Part shown: piece after piece, positions 22,960 through 36,708 of the stretch
Numbering within the stretch: position 1 is the first letter of the stretch
Layout of the letters: every line of letters begins with the position of its first letter
NCBI GenBank assembly: GCA_028551475.1
Contig: CM052358.1
Span: 14,987,938 to 15,051,937, forward strand
Direction: 5' to 3'
DNA length: 64,000 nucleotides
Source: Casuarina equisetifolia
Lineage: Eukaryota; Streptophyta; Magnoliopsida; Fagales; Casuarinaceae
Program-made: the position numbers and the translations under genes
The notes under the pieces: generated by a model
The model's database searches: none
The model's input: only the letters and a program-made list of their open reading frames with translations
Told to the model about the DNA's origin: nothing

Positions 22960-23356
22960 TTTCCAATGAACCACAGAAAATCAACCTAAACTCACTGCTA
23001 TTAATTCTTATCCTACTAGAAATAGCTTCCTTAACATTCTTACAAACCTTCCTTCCTACCACTAGCACCTTACTCCTATCAACATAGATATGACCAAAAT
23101 TATCAAAAGTAAAGCAAAAAGAACCTAAACAACCAGTTATCAAAGCCTCCAAATGTCGAGCAACTACCACTTCATGAATTCCAAAACCAATCATCACAAG
23201 ACTAAACATAACATCTTGACTTAAGCCCTCCTTGTCTCCACCACTACCAACAACTCCATTTCTAAAATTATGCAACTTCTTCAATAAACTCCCTCCAAGT
23301 CTCTCACACACTAAATCCAAAAACCCACCTTCCAAATAAACATAAACACATGCCAC
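22960..23356 (-). pseudogene. Unrecognised open segment inside the short-LTR-like unit
   Basis: An open minus-strand frame starting at 23356 (MACVYVYLEGGFLDLVCERL) runs about 150 codons into the ABC transporter piece. Its content (for example ITGCLGSFCFTFDNFGHIYV) looks protein-like rather than random, with balanced composition and few low-complexity runs, but I cannot assign it to a family. Its position next to two transporter pieces suggests another captured gene fragment. It may also be part of the element's own old gag region. Confidence 0.3.
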
Positions 23357-24825
23357 TTTGTCCTCTCAAAGCAGCTCTCAAAAGTAAACCCAATTCATTT
23401 CACTTATTCTCTTTCATTCTAGTCAAGCATTTCATAATGTGCACAAAGTAACTATAATTGAATACAAAAAATTCATCCACAACACAGGACGAAACAAGTC
23501 ATACAAGGTTTACCCTTTGGTTCTCCCTGAATCCCAACTGAGTGGGTATCAAAGAAGCGAAGCCAATTCTCCCATGTAACATTGCACACAAACCTTCACC
23601 TCTTCCTCTTTCTTCTTCTGAGTTCAATTAAGTGAAAATTGCATCACTTGGAATGACCTAGTCCTGGTGAAGATGAGGCTGAATACCTGTGCTAAATTTG
23701 ACTCGAACTTGTGCTCGCTAATATTCTCACCGATGACACTCCAACAACTACCCTTAATGGAAGAAAACCCTGATGACCAACTCATTCGACAAATCAAGTG
23801 GTTTGCTTTTGTGGTGGCTGGTGTGTAGGGGTCCATTCAGAACCCAATGGCCTAGATCTAACACCTTCAATTTCCTTCGCAACTTCCTTGTCATTGAAAT
23901 CCAAAATTAGGCATCAACCAGTTGCTTCCGTAACCCTTTTTGGTGTTCGATTAGGGTTCTCCCTACAAGGCCCCCTTTTGGTTGGCAATAAGTGTGAATC
24001 GAGTAGAGGTATGGGCCTTTCTACATCCACCTCTAGTGGTCTTTCCTGGTGGGGAAGACATTGACCAAAGAAGCCCCTACTGAATAGACCAACTGGTGGT
24101 TATTCTTGTGCCACCATATGCAAAGGCCTAACAGCCCTCAGCCACCCCAAAATTTGCCCATGCAATTCCACCTTTAAGCATCACCAAACTGAGGCTTTTG
24201 TCATAGATATGGAAGCTTTAGAAATGGTTCAGTTGCTTGTAAGCCAAACCTAGTCATTTTGCTATAATGACGGCCTCTCGCATATACCACCAACTTGCTC
24301 CTAGGTTTCACACGCAGGCTAATGGACTAGAGCTCATCTTGTGCAAGCTTCAAAAATGATTTTGTGGTTCTTATCGGCATTGCTCCTACTATTATTGGAT
24401 CTGGTTTAAAGGTAATCAAATAAATCAATTTCAAAACATAGATGGAATATGTTGGGTTCCAACTTAAACTCGCTTAGGTTAAGGGTTGTTAGGTTTAAGC
24501 CTTCAACTTCTGACTCTTTAGCCTTGAGTTCCTTTTCCACTTACCCTTGAGCCATTTTATGTCGATTGGTTCATATTGACTTTAAACGTGCGGCTATTGT
24601 CTCCATACAATTATATTCAACAACAGAGCTTTAAGTTCTATAATGTCTTCAGACTTTAAGCCAAATCCACAGTTCCCCAAGCTAGAATTACTTTAATACC
24701 ATTTGTTACTGGTATCATATGGTTTAACTAGAACAGATGGCGCGATGTTGGAATAAAGGGTAAGAAATTGTTGTATTGGCAATATTTCTGGCCTATACAT
24801 CAGGCCCAAATCTAGGCTTGTAACA

Positions 24826-25327
24826 AAATAAGACAAAAGCTTACTTTTCAACCTATCTATTTCGTAAAGGCTTATAGTCAATGTCTATATTGAAGTAAAA
24901 GGAAAGAAATAATATGATTTCTTTTATGCTTTAGTAGTCATGTTCTATACACTTAGAGCCATTCAATTGTTGTCCATTCTTTATGTTCTATTTCCTTTCT
25001 TTTCTCAAGGAGTGCTGGAGTGGGAGATGCTAGCACAATGCAACTAGAATCATATATAGCTCAAGTGAGAGAGAGAGAGAGAGTTATAGTTGCATTTGTA
25101 TCTCATCATTTTTGGAAGAACCAAGATTCCGCTAGTGAATGGTTGGGAGATTTAACCATCAATGCAATCAAAATATAAGTAAACAATCATAAAATATTGG
25201 GTGTTTACGTGGTTTAGAATAATTTTTCTTTACATCTATTAAATAAAAATTTACTCAAAGTCTAACTAAGGGATCGTAGTTTTTTTTAAAAAAAAAAAAC
25301 TCTTAAGGGCTTATAATGACTCACTTG
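24826..25327. other. Spacer with a (GA)n microsatellite
   Basis: Between two elements. It contains a GA run at 25067-25083 and a T-run/A-run pair near 25280-25300. No coding segment was recognised. Confidence 0.6.
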
Positions 25328-25682
25328 TGTTATGAGAAAGCCCGACATGGCTAAGCCAAGGTGAAAGGCTTCTCAAAGGATCCTAATTTCTCCAAGTTGT
25401 ACAACTGTGACATTTTGTGAGATTCTTTTCGCAATAAATTATGAATACTAGTGCTCTCTAAATGGATGGTAAATAATTGTGATGTAGCATCCTTTGCTTA
25501 AGGGACCTTGGGTAGTTTTATGTATAAAATAAGATAGTCATCTTTTGTAAAAATAGAAAGCAAGTAGTAGTTGTTCTTTGTATCTTTAATTTGGGTTTTC
25601 ATTGTATTTTATATAACATTTTCTCTCATCAATGCAATCATAATAATTTACTCAATGTTCTACTAAATCCAAAAACTTTTTA
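25328..25682 (+). repeat. 5' LTR of the old copia element
   Basis: About 355 bp, direct repeat of 30835-31157 with many differences. Shared landmarks include CTCTCTAAATGGATGG and the end CTAAATCCAAAAACTTTT. Confidence 0.8.
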
Positions 25683-28600
25683 TGGTATCATGGAGTTAAT
25701 CTTAGGTAACATCTTTCTCTACTCTAACTATTACTTCCACATTTAATCTTAATCTTAATGTTTGGGTCAAAAATTTTAGCAAAAACTCAGTGGGCATACT
25801 TTGTATCATTGTTTTTGTGCTATCTAATTCTTGTTCTTTTACATTACGATCACTTTTAGAGGTTATTTTACTCCAGTTTATTGTTTTGACAATCTTCATT
25901 CAACTATTTATATTTGGGTGGGTTGCTTGTTCATCATTTGAAATTCCATTGAAGAGTTATGCAATTTGCCCTTTGCTTTTACTTCATTCAGGTATTTCAT
26001 TGAAGCATGGTGTGCTATTGTCTAGCATTTTTTGTGCAACTACATCTTACTTCTAACAATACTTTTGTTGAACACATGTTGTGCTCAACCCTATTATTGG
26101 TCATTTCCCACTTTGCTCATTGTCAATGCCCTTAATCACTATATCATGGCCAACTAAGATAACTTATCATTGTCGTGCACTCCTTTTGTTCCTCCTAACG
26201 CTTGAAAAAAACCCAAATAAAGGGATCACAATTAGGTGCTAAAATTGACAACAATCAAGTTCCAAGTTTTAAGTCAGGTCTATGGGTCAAAAGCTACACA
26301 TCCCAAATCCCAATCATTACAAACCCTAATGACCCACTTTACTTGTCAAGGAGTGACATAAGTGGTCTCCTCTCATAGGATTTAAGTTCAATGGGACAAG
26401 CAATTACACTATTTGGAGTAGAGCCATAAAATTACTTTACTTCCATGAACAAACTGGTATTTATGGATGGCAAATACCCTACATCCAATGATGATTCTCC
26501 TTACCTGTCAATTTAAAAGCAGTGCAATGCCATCTGTTTGTCTTGGATCTTCAATTTTCTTTTTGGTCAACCACATGAAGGCCTAATTTATGCTTTCAAT
26601 TTAGCAAATCTCTAGCACAAGCTCTATACCCATTAAAATCAAGTTAACCTAAACCAGATTTATGACCTATTGAATGAAATGAGCAACATGAAGCAATCAA
26701 GAAGCTCAATTATTTTGTATTTCCACCACTAAAGAGCTCTATAGGACAAATATGTGGCACTGATGGTGCTAGACTCACCAAAGATTTTGAAAATAGAGGG
26801 TTAGAAGCTTCACTAAGAATGGATGAAGTTCTATCAATTTTTAAAGGGATTAAATGACCACTATTCACACCTAAGAGACTAAATACTATTGATGAAGGAT
26901 TTACTTGACATTTCGCAAGCTTATTCCAAGGTAAAGAATATAGAATATTGGAATGGTTGGTTAAAGAAGCTAAAGAAGACAACTAAAAATTCCTTGGTTT
27001 TTGCGCAACATATAAGTCTGATGAATTAAGCTGGGTCATGCCAAAATTACTTGTTGCAACGACTAAAGGTATCAAGTTGACTAGGACAAGATCTATTCAA
27101 GGTGAAAATCACACATTATTTTAACTCAAAGCTGAGCAAAAATTGTGTCATTTAAGTCATCTAGAAAGGTTAAGTGTCAACATTGTAGAAAAAAGGGCAT
27201 AAGAAAAAAAGACTTGTTTCAAACTTAAGGGTCCTCAATGTGATCATTACAAGCTTTTTGGACATAAGAAGGAAAATCGTTATAAATTGAATGGGTGTCC
27301 ATTAAGCCACAAGAATCACATGAGGAATTCTAATGCTAGTTTGACAACAATTTGCCTAAGTTTCTAACATTTCATCCCCAACCACTATGGGCATATCGTG
27401 GAGCTTGTTAAGAATGACTTTGGAACAAGTTCAAATGCCAATATGGCAGGTATACCTAACTCCCTTGTATGTTATTGGATTATTGATGGTGGACCTAGTT
27501 ACCATATTACCACATACTTTATTAGTTTAGAATTTCCTAAAATATATGTGCCTTTTATCTGGATCTATTAAAATGTCAAATAGCAATTGGATTGAAGTTA
27601 CACATATAGGTTCAATTACCTTATCTAATGGCTTGAAATTAAATATTGTCTTATATTCAACCCATTTCAATTTAATCTCTTATCTATGGCCAAATTTACT
27701 CTTGAAAATAACTATTTAGTAGTTTTTTTATGCCAACTTGTGTATATTCCAAAACCTCTTAATAGGTGAAGTCAAAGGATAGGACAAATGCAAGGTGGCC
27801 TTTATTTTTTTAATTCCACAAACTAGGGCAAAACATGTCAAAAAACTTTCCAACATTGTTTCAACTTTATCTTTTAATTTGGCATATAATGACAATGATT
27901 TTCAATCATAACATTCATGTTTTGGACATATGTCAGTTTTCAAGTTTAAATATTTGAATGCTTTTAAACATCTTGCACTACTTAGTTCACACTGTTTAGT
28001 TTGTCTTGCCACAAAAAAAACTCTTACTCATTCCCCTCACGCAGTAATTCTTCAAAAAGATTATTTGACATAATCTATATGGATATCTAGGGACCTTATC
28101 ATGTCCTTAATTATAATGGGTCAAAATATTTTTGGAAAATTTTGGATGATTTTTTACACAAAACTTGGATGTTTACCATGAAAGTCAAAACCTAGAATAT
28201 GCTAAATTTAGAATTATTTTTTAATGTGACAAAAAAAAATTTGGCAATAAAGTTAAGTGCATTAGATCTAATAATCATTTTATTTCTTCAATATTACATG
28301 TGATAAACTTTTTTCTTCATAGGGTTTTCTACATAAGAGTTCATGTGCATATACTCCATAACATAACAATGTTATTCAATGAAAACTTTGTCAAATTCTA
28401 GATGTAGCGTTAACATTGAAATTCCAAAGTAATATGCCCACTCATTTTTTGGGAAAGTATATACTCACTACTAATTATATTATTAGCATAACACCATTTT
28501 CTATTTTACATGGACAATCTCCTTATGAAAAACTCTTTGAAAAACTTCCTAATTTTTCACATCTTAGAGTTTTGTTGCCTTTATTATGATACAACTATTA

Positions 28601-30834
28601 GGCCTAAAGATAAATTTACGCCTTGTATTATCCCCAATGTCTTTATAGGTTATCCCTATGGACAAAAGGAATAAAAACTTTGACATAAAGGAGTAGAATT
28701 TTTTTGTGAGTAAAGATGTGTATTTTTATAAAAATATTTTTCCCTTTTCTCATTTGAAGGCTCAATTGCATTCACCCTAACATCTCCCAATGCTAGCACT
28801 TGTGGAAGAGGCCTCTGAGTCACAAGTTAGTAGATCTGCCATTATATTATCCAATTTGGATTTCACTTCACTTCATTTATTTGATGCCACCACTCCAGAA
28901 GTGCATGAATCATTGCCATCATCAACCCCTTCACCTATTCAAAATCCTTCTTCATCATTATATTTCTTTTATGGTGAATCTGATGAACTGCCTACTTCCT
29001 TTACACCTATGCCACAACCTAAACATTTCCTTTCTAATGAACCTCAACCCCTTTAGTGCTTAACCTAAGAAACCAAGGCATCCATACAAACCCATGATTA
29101 TGTATGTAATAACCTTACATCTATAAATAGTTTAGCTATAAAACATCCACTTTCTAACTACATTTCTTATAGTCATCTTCCCATCCTCCATCAACATCTT
29201 GTAGCCTCAATTTCACTATACATCGAAATTGTATTTTACCATGAGGCCATGGAGGAAGGCCATGGATCAGGAAATGCTATCATTAGAGTCAAATAATGCT
29301 AGAGAATTGGTTGCTTTGCCACATGAGAGAAAACCCATTGGTTGTAAGTAGATTTGTAAGATCAAATATCATGTTAATGGAAGCATAGAACGATATAAAG
29401 CCCGATTAATGGCTAAGGTATATAGTAAAAAAGAAGGAATAGATTATTATGAAACTTTCACACCTATAGTGAAATTAGTGACTATTATGAGTACACTATC
29501 TATTGCATCTTAGAGTGGTTGGACTATTAGTTGGATAGGTATCCATAATGCTTTTCTATAGGGAGACTTATAGGAGGAATTTTATATGTAGCCACCACAG
29601 GGAGTTCATTTGAAATGGGGGGCTAAAGTTTGTCGATTAAAAAATTCACTTTATGGATTGAAACATAAAAGCTTTTCGACTAAGGCTTTAATAACTATTG
29701 GTTACCATCATTCCCTTCATACTATTATCTATTCACCAAGGTTCACAAAGGTTGCATGGTTATGGTTTTAATATATGTAAATGATATTTTCATAAATATT
29801 GACAATGATAAGGAAACTAAGGAATTACAGTCATATGTACACTTCACTTTCATGCTAAAGATTTAGGAGATCTTAAATATTTTCTTAGTATTGAGATTCT
29901 TTGAGATGACAATGGAATGCTTCTTAATCAATGCAAATATATTTTAGAGCTTATTTATGAAATGAGACTTTTAAGAGCAAAGCTTATAGGTAACCTTATG
30001 GAAACCAACGTACTCTTCACTAGTATGAAGGATGATGAGCAAGTTCATCCCAAACATGAAGATCCTCCATCGAAAAATGTCTTGAGCTACCAAAAATTGA
30101 TTGAGAAATTAAATTATCTTAATATGACCCAACCTAACATTTCCTTTTCAATGATTCTTTTAAGTCAATTTATTCATGCATCAAAATGATTCTTTTGAGT
30201 CAATTTATTCATGCACCGAAATGATCTCATTGGGAATCTAACCTTCAAATAGTCAAATACTTAAAGGAATTATCCAAACTTAGATTATTCTTTCCTTTAA
30301 ATGGTAGTTATCTTTTATGGACATTCTATGATGCTAGTTATGACAAATGTCCCATGACCATCACTACTACTAGTTTTTATGTTACTTTGCATCCTTCATT
30401 AATTTCCTAGAATAGCAAAAAGAAACAAGTGGTTATTATTTCCTCCACAAAACTAAAGTATCAAGCAATGGCTACCACTACTTGAAATTGTTTGGATAGT
30501 TAGTCCTTTAAAGGACATGGGTGTTATAGTACCACAATAGATTTTTCTTTATTATGATAATGAAGCATTATAAAAGTTGGCAAAAAATCCAATACATCAA
30601 TGAACTAAGCATATTGATATTTTATGTCATTTTTTTCAAGAAAAAGTCAAAAAAGGTTTAATTAGTATTGTACACATTGGCACTTATGATCAACTAGTAA
30701 ATGTATTAACCAAGATTTTACAAACAAATTAGCATTATCATTTCTTAGACAAGCTTATGGTTCTACATTTATACTAGCCACAAGCTTGAAAGGGGAGCAG
30801 GCAAAGAGGAGGGGGGACGAGATCTAGGGTTTGG

Positions 30835-31157
30835 TGTTGTGAGAAGGCCTGACATGGCTAAACCGAGGTGGAAGACCTCTTAAAGGATCCTAATTCCTTC
30901 AAGTTACACAACTATGACAATGGTGTAAGATTCTTCGTGCAACCAATTAAGGACACTAGCACTCTCTAAATGGATGGCAAATAGTTGTGATGTGGTGTGC
31001 TCTACTTGGAGAAAATTGGGTAGTGTTGTGTATAAAATAAGGTAGTCATTCTTTGTATCTTCATTTTAGGTTTTCATTCTATTTTGCAAAATGTTTTCTC
31101 TTGTAAATGCAATCACAATGATTTTCTCAATGTTCCACTAAATCCAAAAACTTTTCA
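30835..31157 (+). repeat. 3' LTR of the old copia element
   Basis: About 323 bp, partner of 25328-25682, somewhat shorter through small deletions. It is preceded by G-rich sequence that fits a polypurine tract. Confidence 0.8.
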
Positions 31158-31472
31158 ACTTTTAAACAACTAGTTTAGCTATTCAAGGTCTTATATTTAC
31201 AACTTATCCTAGAAAACTAACTTTCTCAAAAAGACTATTTAACCCTTATACGCTAAAATGACCAAATTTACCATCATGACTAATTTGAACTCCATTAAAA
31301 GCATAAACTAGTGAACTTTATCCAAATAATTTCATTTCATCTATCACCTCATCATCTATTAATAATCTATCACGAATGTGTTGGTTCTTACATCATAAGA
31401 AAGGCCCATCATATTTATTATGAAGAAGAATCCTATCCCATGGAAGAAATAACCCTTCTCTTCCCATCTACC

Positions 31473-32060
31473 ATGGCTTCCCAAGTCCACCAACATCACT
31501 TCATCTTGTTCCCTTTAATGGCCCAAGGCCACATGATCCCTGATAAACATTGCTCAACTATTGGCATAATGGGTTTTGATTAATTCAACTCCACTTCCCA
31601 CGTGAAGATGTAGGATTACCATAAAGATGTGAGAACTTTGACATGCTACCTTCAATAGACTTAATCTTTAATTTCTTCATTACAATTGGCATGCTACAAC
31701 AGCCCATTGAGAAAGTGTTTAAAAATAAAACCATGGCCAAGCTACATAATCTCTAACTTGTGTTTACCATGGATAGCAAATATTGCTCCTAAGTTTCATG
31801 TTCCTAAGATTTCTTTTCATGGAGTATGTTCCTTTTATCTCTTATGCTTGTACAATTTAAGCATTTTTAGGATTCATGAGAGTACAATTTATGAGTCTAA
31901 GTACTTTATTGTGCTTGTCTTACTTATTCCAATATAAGTAACTAAAACCCAGCTTATAAAACTCTTGACTCCAAATTTGAAAGATTTTAATGAACAAATG
32001 ATAACTTTTGAAATAAAATCTTATATTTGTGCAGGATGAAAGTTTTATATCAGGAGATAA
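31473..32060 (+). pseudogene. UDP-glycosyltransferase (UGT73-type) gene remnant
   Basis: Starts with ATG at 31473 and MASQVHQHHFILFPLMAQGH, the typical N-terminus of UGT73-group glycosyltransferases (FPLMAQGHMIP, including the conserved His). After an in-frame stop (near 31580) and a gap in homology, a second open piece from about 31686 reads LKIKPWPSYIISNLCLPWIA, then APKFHVPKISFHGVCSFYLL. These correspond to roughly residues 110-160 of a functional enzyme. A third piece near 31940 continues with VTKTQL-like sequence. The C-terminal half with the sugar-donor PSPG box is absent. Together at most about 190 of some 490 residues remain, with internal deletions and stops, so it is a dead N-terminal fragment. 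No partner copy is seen in the window. Confidence 0.8.
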
Positions 32061-32188
32061 GATCATTAAAAAGAAGCTTAAATAAAATACATAAAAAAAA
32101 ACCTTCCAACCTTTGAACTAATTTTAGATTGTATTATAAGCCTATTTAATTTGGTAATGAAGTCTAAGTTAATTCCATTCAACCCTGT

Positions 32189-33464
32189 TGTTCGGTGAAT
32201 TTTAAATGCAAGTAAACATGTCGAACAAGTAATATAATGATAAGAAAGATATCGTCCCACAGAGATTGGTGATTACTAAACCAATTAATTACTAACAGTG
32301 AACAACTCCTAGAATTTATCTAGCAAACCAAATTGATAGATGATAGATTAACTGACTAAATATAAGAAAGCTAAATACAAGAAATATGTTAGAGCATATG
32401 ATTTCACCATAATTACTAGGTATTAATATTGATTATTTATGCTTGCAAGAGGGATAATATCTATGTGATGACGAAATCTCCTAATTTATTTACTATCCTA
32501 TGTCTAGGTATAGCAAACCTACTTAGTTCATTAATTCACTATATCTCTATATGTGAATTGAAACAAACCAAATGCATTAGGATCTATGAACATTCCCAGT
32601 TTACACCGAAAGCCACACAAATAACATGGTATATGTCTATCCATATTTAATTTATGGTTACATATTACAAGAAGCAACTGCATGCTATTTCCTATCGGTC
32701 TTTAACATGCAAATCAGATCATCTAAGTAGTAGCTAATCACCTAAAAGCATTAAACTCCGTAATATATAGCTTCACATAAATAAAATATCTTGCAAAACA
32801 TAATAATCATAAGATTCATACCATCATAATTAGGTTACATCGTAGCTCTAACAAAAATAAACTAAAACATAAAGAAATAATGAGGAAGAATGGTAATAAG
32901 AAATAAAGAAGGCATCTTGAATCCAAGAACAAGAAGTCTGTCACCCTTTTTGTCTTCTCTTCAAGAAAACCTTGAATTCTTGGCTTCTTTCTTGAGTTGT
33001 GCTCAATTTCCTCCTTTCCTCTCTTTTGCCTCTTCTCTTCTCTTAAATAGGGTTTAGGTTTAGACATATCTCCTATCCTAGTAGAATTGGGTTTTAGAGA
33101 CCTAAAACAATTGGGTTTTAGAGACCTAAAATAATTGAGTTTTGAACTCCTAAATTAATTGAGACTTGAATTCTTAACATGACTGGGTTTTCTATTTAAA
33201 TAGAAAATCTAATAACAATAGAAAATCTAATAACAATTATCCAAAGCCCAAGCCCATCTTGACTCTCTTGATCTTGATATTACAATTTTGTCACACAATA
33301 AGCATCAGGTTCTCCATGTTCATTCCTTTTCTCCTTGCCTCCTTGTGCTACAAAAACAAAACAAATTTAAATAAATAATAGGAGTTCAAATATTTTCTCA
33401 TAAGCATTGTATTATTTATTGCCTAAAAAATAGATAAAATAACTCTATAAAAATAGAGTTATCA
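32189..33464 (-). repeat. 3' LTR of the Athila-type element
   Basis: 1276 bp, over 99% like 36989-38264 by eye, and matched by the solo LTR at 9102-10374 in the opposite orientation. On the minus strand it begins TGATAACTC. Confidence 0.93.
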
Positions 33465-35061
33465 AAACCCCCAAACTTAACATTTTGCTAGTCCTCTAGC
33501 AAAAGCAATAAACAATATATGTTTTAGATAAAACCCTTTCATGATATTCTCCCATAATTGCTCAACTTAACAATTCAAAGAAAAATATAGCTTTCATCCA
33601 AACACCACAATTGTTTCATAAGATAAGATAGACTCTTAACTATGTTGACCGCATGTGTGTGTGTGAGTCCTTATCTTTTCAACTATATGCACTCCAAATA
33701 GATTCACATTAATATACAATCTCTTAAAATCCTTAACCAAACCTTATATGTTTGCTTTTCATTCCTCTCTCCACTAATGTAAGCCAATCATCTAATCAAA
33801 AATCAATAGGACTTTTATAAGCTTGTAATGTAAGGCTGGGCTAGGGGTAAGATGAAAGTCATTTAAGCTAAATTCACCCATGAACACATTGCTTTCTAGG
33901 ATCTAATTTGAGCTTTTGTCACTTCCTTTCTTTGCTTTCTCTTTTTTTCTTTTTTTTCGCAAATGATCTTTTTATCACCACTTCTCTCATTTATTTTTTT
34001 TTTTCAAAAATACTTGATTTCACTTGAATTTTGACACTTACAAAAGTCACAATCATGCTTGCAATCATAAAGTAAGTAGTAGGACTAGAAATGTAACCAT
34101 TATAATCTTATCTTGTTGATGACATCCAACTACTATGCAAAAGTCAGTTTCTGAACCTTTAGTTGCTTGAATTTGACAATAAACAATAAGAGAATTCCAT
34201 TCTTGGACAGATGTTGCTTTTTTTTTTTTCATTCACAAAAGCAACATATTATGCTACATAATCATTGCAATCAACATTCTTCCCATATAACATCCTTCCC
34301 CTCGACTTCTCTTCACTCATATAGACTTATATCCTAAAAATCAATATGTTCAAGGGTGTAGGATGAAAAGATAATTTGTTAAAGGCTCAAGGGTATATAT
34401 ATGTGGGTATTAAATAAAAAAAAATGGATATGAATCAAGGCTCAGCGGGGTGACTGGTGATAAATAAATAAGGTTGGCTTGAAAGGCTCAAACGATCCAA
34501 AGAATGGCCTAAATCATTTTCTCAATTAGATATAGCTTAGGATTTCGCCTTAAGAGAAAATCAAACAAATTCTAAGATTCAGGTGAGATCTAAGAAAATC
34601 ACATACTTCACATGAATGTTCTCTAGAGATACACACAATTTCAAAAATGAAGGACTTTTAGTGCTTAATAGGTGGATCAACATAATCAAAATCACACTTA
34701 ATTCACACCACAATCGTAGGTTTGAATAAAATCTATATCTTCCAAAGAATCACCAAGAATTCACAACATGGGATGTAATCATGACATAAAAAAAAAATTT
34801 CAATCAAATTTAGCACAAAGGTTCTTTCCCTACCCCCAAACTTGAATGAAGCATTGTCCTCAATGCAAAAACAAAAGAAAGCAATAATAAAGAAGAATTA
34901 GGAGTGAGAAAACTCCCTTGATTGTAGGTTAGATCCACATAGAGCTTTGAGGAGATGGTGGTGACAAAACTTTCAATGAAAAGATGAACAAAAATGCTTG
35001 GGTTGCCTCCCAAGAAGCGCTTGCTTTATAGTTTTCAGCCAAACTATCCTCCACATGTTGC

Positions 35062-36708
35062 TCAAGGAGGATGAAACTCCAATAGTTTAGGAGACAGCTT
35101 GTGTCGTTTGATTGTTGAGCATTCTTCAATAAGCACAACTGTCTCATATACTTCTAGCTTTCTTTTGTTCTCCAATTTCTCTTTCAAAAGTTTTGCACAA
35201 CTAGATATGTGAACTGGAGCATCTGCAAAAGGAATGTTAATGTGCAGTTTTAAAGATATATCAAGGAATTCCAAAAACTGCTTATCTTTTACGCGTTGCT
35301 GGAATCTTTGGGGAGATGAAGCTGGAGGCATAAAGGACATAGGATTTTCTGGAACAAGCTTGCTCCTAAGTGCCTCCTCAAGTTGCATGCTGACATCTTT
35401 ATCATTATCTTTGAGACTCTCCTTGTCAACATCAACTTCTCCTACTTGCTTGCCACATGTTGGGGTTATTGCCTCTACGGTATCTTCAAGACTTTTCTCT
35501 ATATCACTAGGCAAAAGACCCTCCTGATTCTTTGAGATCATACTAATGAGCTGACTCATCTGCACCTCTAATTTTCAGATTGAAGCTTCTTGTCTCTGAA
35601 AGCTCGCTTCTTGATTCTGAAATCTTGCTTCAATCCTCTCTGTAAAGTTCTGTGTGGTGCTGGCTAGCTCACTAATCATGTTCTCGTAGTTAGGTTTCAC
35701 CTCTTCTGTTTGCCAAAATGTTGGTTGCAGTCTCATCTCACTTGGGTTACTCCATGAAAAAGTTTGATGGTTGTGCCATCCCAGATTGTACGTATTTGAG
35801 TAATAATCATTTTGTGACCTGCTAGGAATTTCAACAAAATTAGCATAATCATTATAATGAGCATTAGGGTTACCTACTTGACATTCTGTGCTCTCATGTG
35901 CTCCACCACAAAATTCATATGATCTACTTTGATGTCTCACAACTGGAGTATTTAGGTTGTCTATCTTCTCATTGAGCACTTCTAATTGTGTAGACATTAT
36001 GGTGAAGATATCTACTTCATGGACTCCACTTGCTTGATGCATTGGTAGCCTCTTAGTAGACCATTGATAGCTATTGGCTGACATTTCCTCCAAAAGGTTA
36101 TACGCCTCTTCTGCAGTTTTGCTGTGCAAATCCCCTCCTGCAGCTGTATCAATTACAAAACGAAGATTTGTACTACACCCATCATAAAAAGTTTGTACTT
36201 GTAACCAAATGGGTAGTCCATGATCTGGACATTTCCTCATAAGTTCCTTGAATCTTTCCCAAGCTTCATACACTGATTCATTGTCCATCTGCATAAAAGT
36301 AGTAATATCGTTATGCATTTTTACAGATTTCACCAAAGGAAAGAACTTACTAAGAAATTTATGAGCCAAATCATCCCATGTAGTAATCAATCCTGCAGAA
36401 AGAGAAAAGAACCAATTTTTAGCTGTATCTCTAAGAGAAAATGGAAATAGTTTCAACCTAATAACATCTTCTGTAACTCCATGATCTCCAATCATGTCAC
36501 AGAATTCAAGGAATGCTTCAATGTGAGCATTTGGATCCTCATTTGGTAGCCCACTATATTGCACAGATTTTTGAAGCATCTTGATGAGCACAAGTTTGAT
36601 CTCAAAGTTATTTGCCTGATTTGCAAGCCTAATGTTTGATGTAGCATTCCAAAATGTTGATGCAACACAGTCTTTTAAAAGTCTATATGTACCATCATAT
36701 CTTTCCAT
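35062..36708 (-). CDS. gag: Athila-type gag and gag-protease linker region
   Basis: From an ATG at 36706-36708 the minus strand encodes a retrotransposon gag protein. Landmarks are ITTWDDLAHKFLSKFFPL, YEAWERFKELMRKCPDHGLP and KTAEEAYNLLEEMSANSYQW, all typical of the Athila/Tat branch of Ty3 elements. Further on, FLEFLDISLKLHINIPFADA and KLEVYETVVLIEECS are the linker sequence that in complete elements precedes the protease. Gag would form virus-like particles in the cytoplasm. The region is nearly continuous, with about one interruption. Nothing recognisable as pol follows it. The element is a fossil or a dependent copy. Confidence 0.88.

Larger units (their letters stand above)
20803..24825 (-). 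mobile_element. Short-LTR-like unit carrying host gene fragments, no pol
   Basis: Read on the minus strand, a segment starting TGTTACAAGCCTAG at 24825 and ending CCAGTAACA at 24704 (122 bp) is followed by TGGTATTAAAG, close to a tRNA-Met primer site. At the other end a purine tract (complement of 20909-20925) is followed by TGTTACAGGTCTAG at 20908. The two ends agree over a core block (about 28 of 34 positions by eye). This is the layout of a small non-autonomous LTR retroelement (TRIM-like). The interior has no reverse transcriptase or integrase but does contain transporter gene pieces. The left outer border (20803) is uncertain and no target duplication was confirmed. Confidence 0.45.
25328..31157 (+). 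mobile_element. Old Ty1/copia element with both LTRs
   Basis: Direct repeats at 25328-25682 and 30835-31157 start TGTTATGAGAA or TGTTGTGAGAA and end near CCAAAAACTTTT; flanks ACTTG and ACTTT may be a decayed duplication. TGGTATCATGG follows the left LTR as a primer site, and a purine-rich stretch (about 30790-30825) precedes the right LTR. Plus-strand parts appear in copia order: gag with a zinc-knuckle-like region (about 26600-27300), integrase (about 27900-28700), reverse transcriptase (about 29240-29920, with a KNSLYGLKH match) and RNase H (about 30390-30740). The LTRs differ at many positions, so it is old. It is broken, with dozens of interruptions. Confidence 0.85.

Noticed and set aside
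32429-32650. Conserved 73-codon frame found in both LTRs and antisense in the solo LTR
   Set aside because: Conserved because the LTRs are copies of one another; no start context, composition or homology supports a gene.
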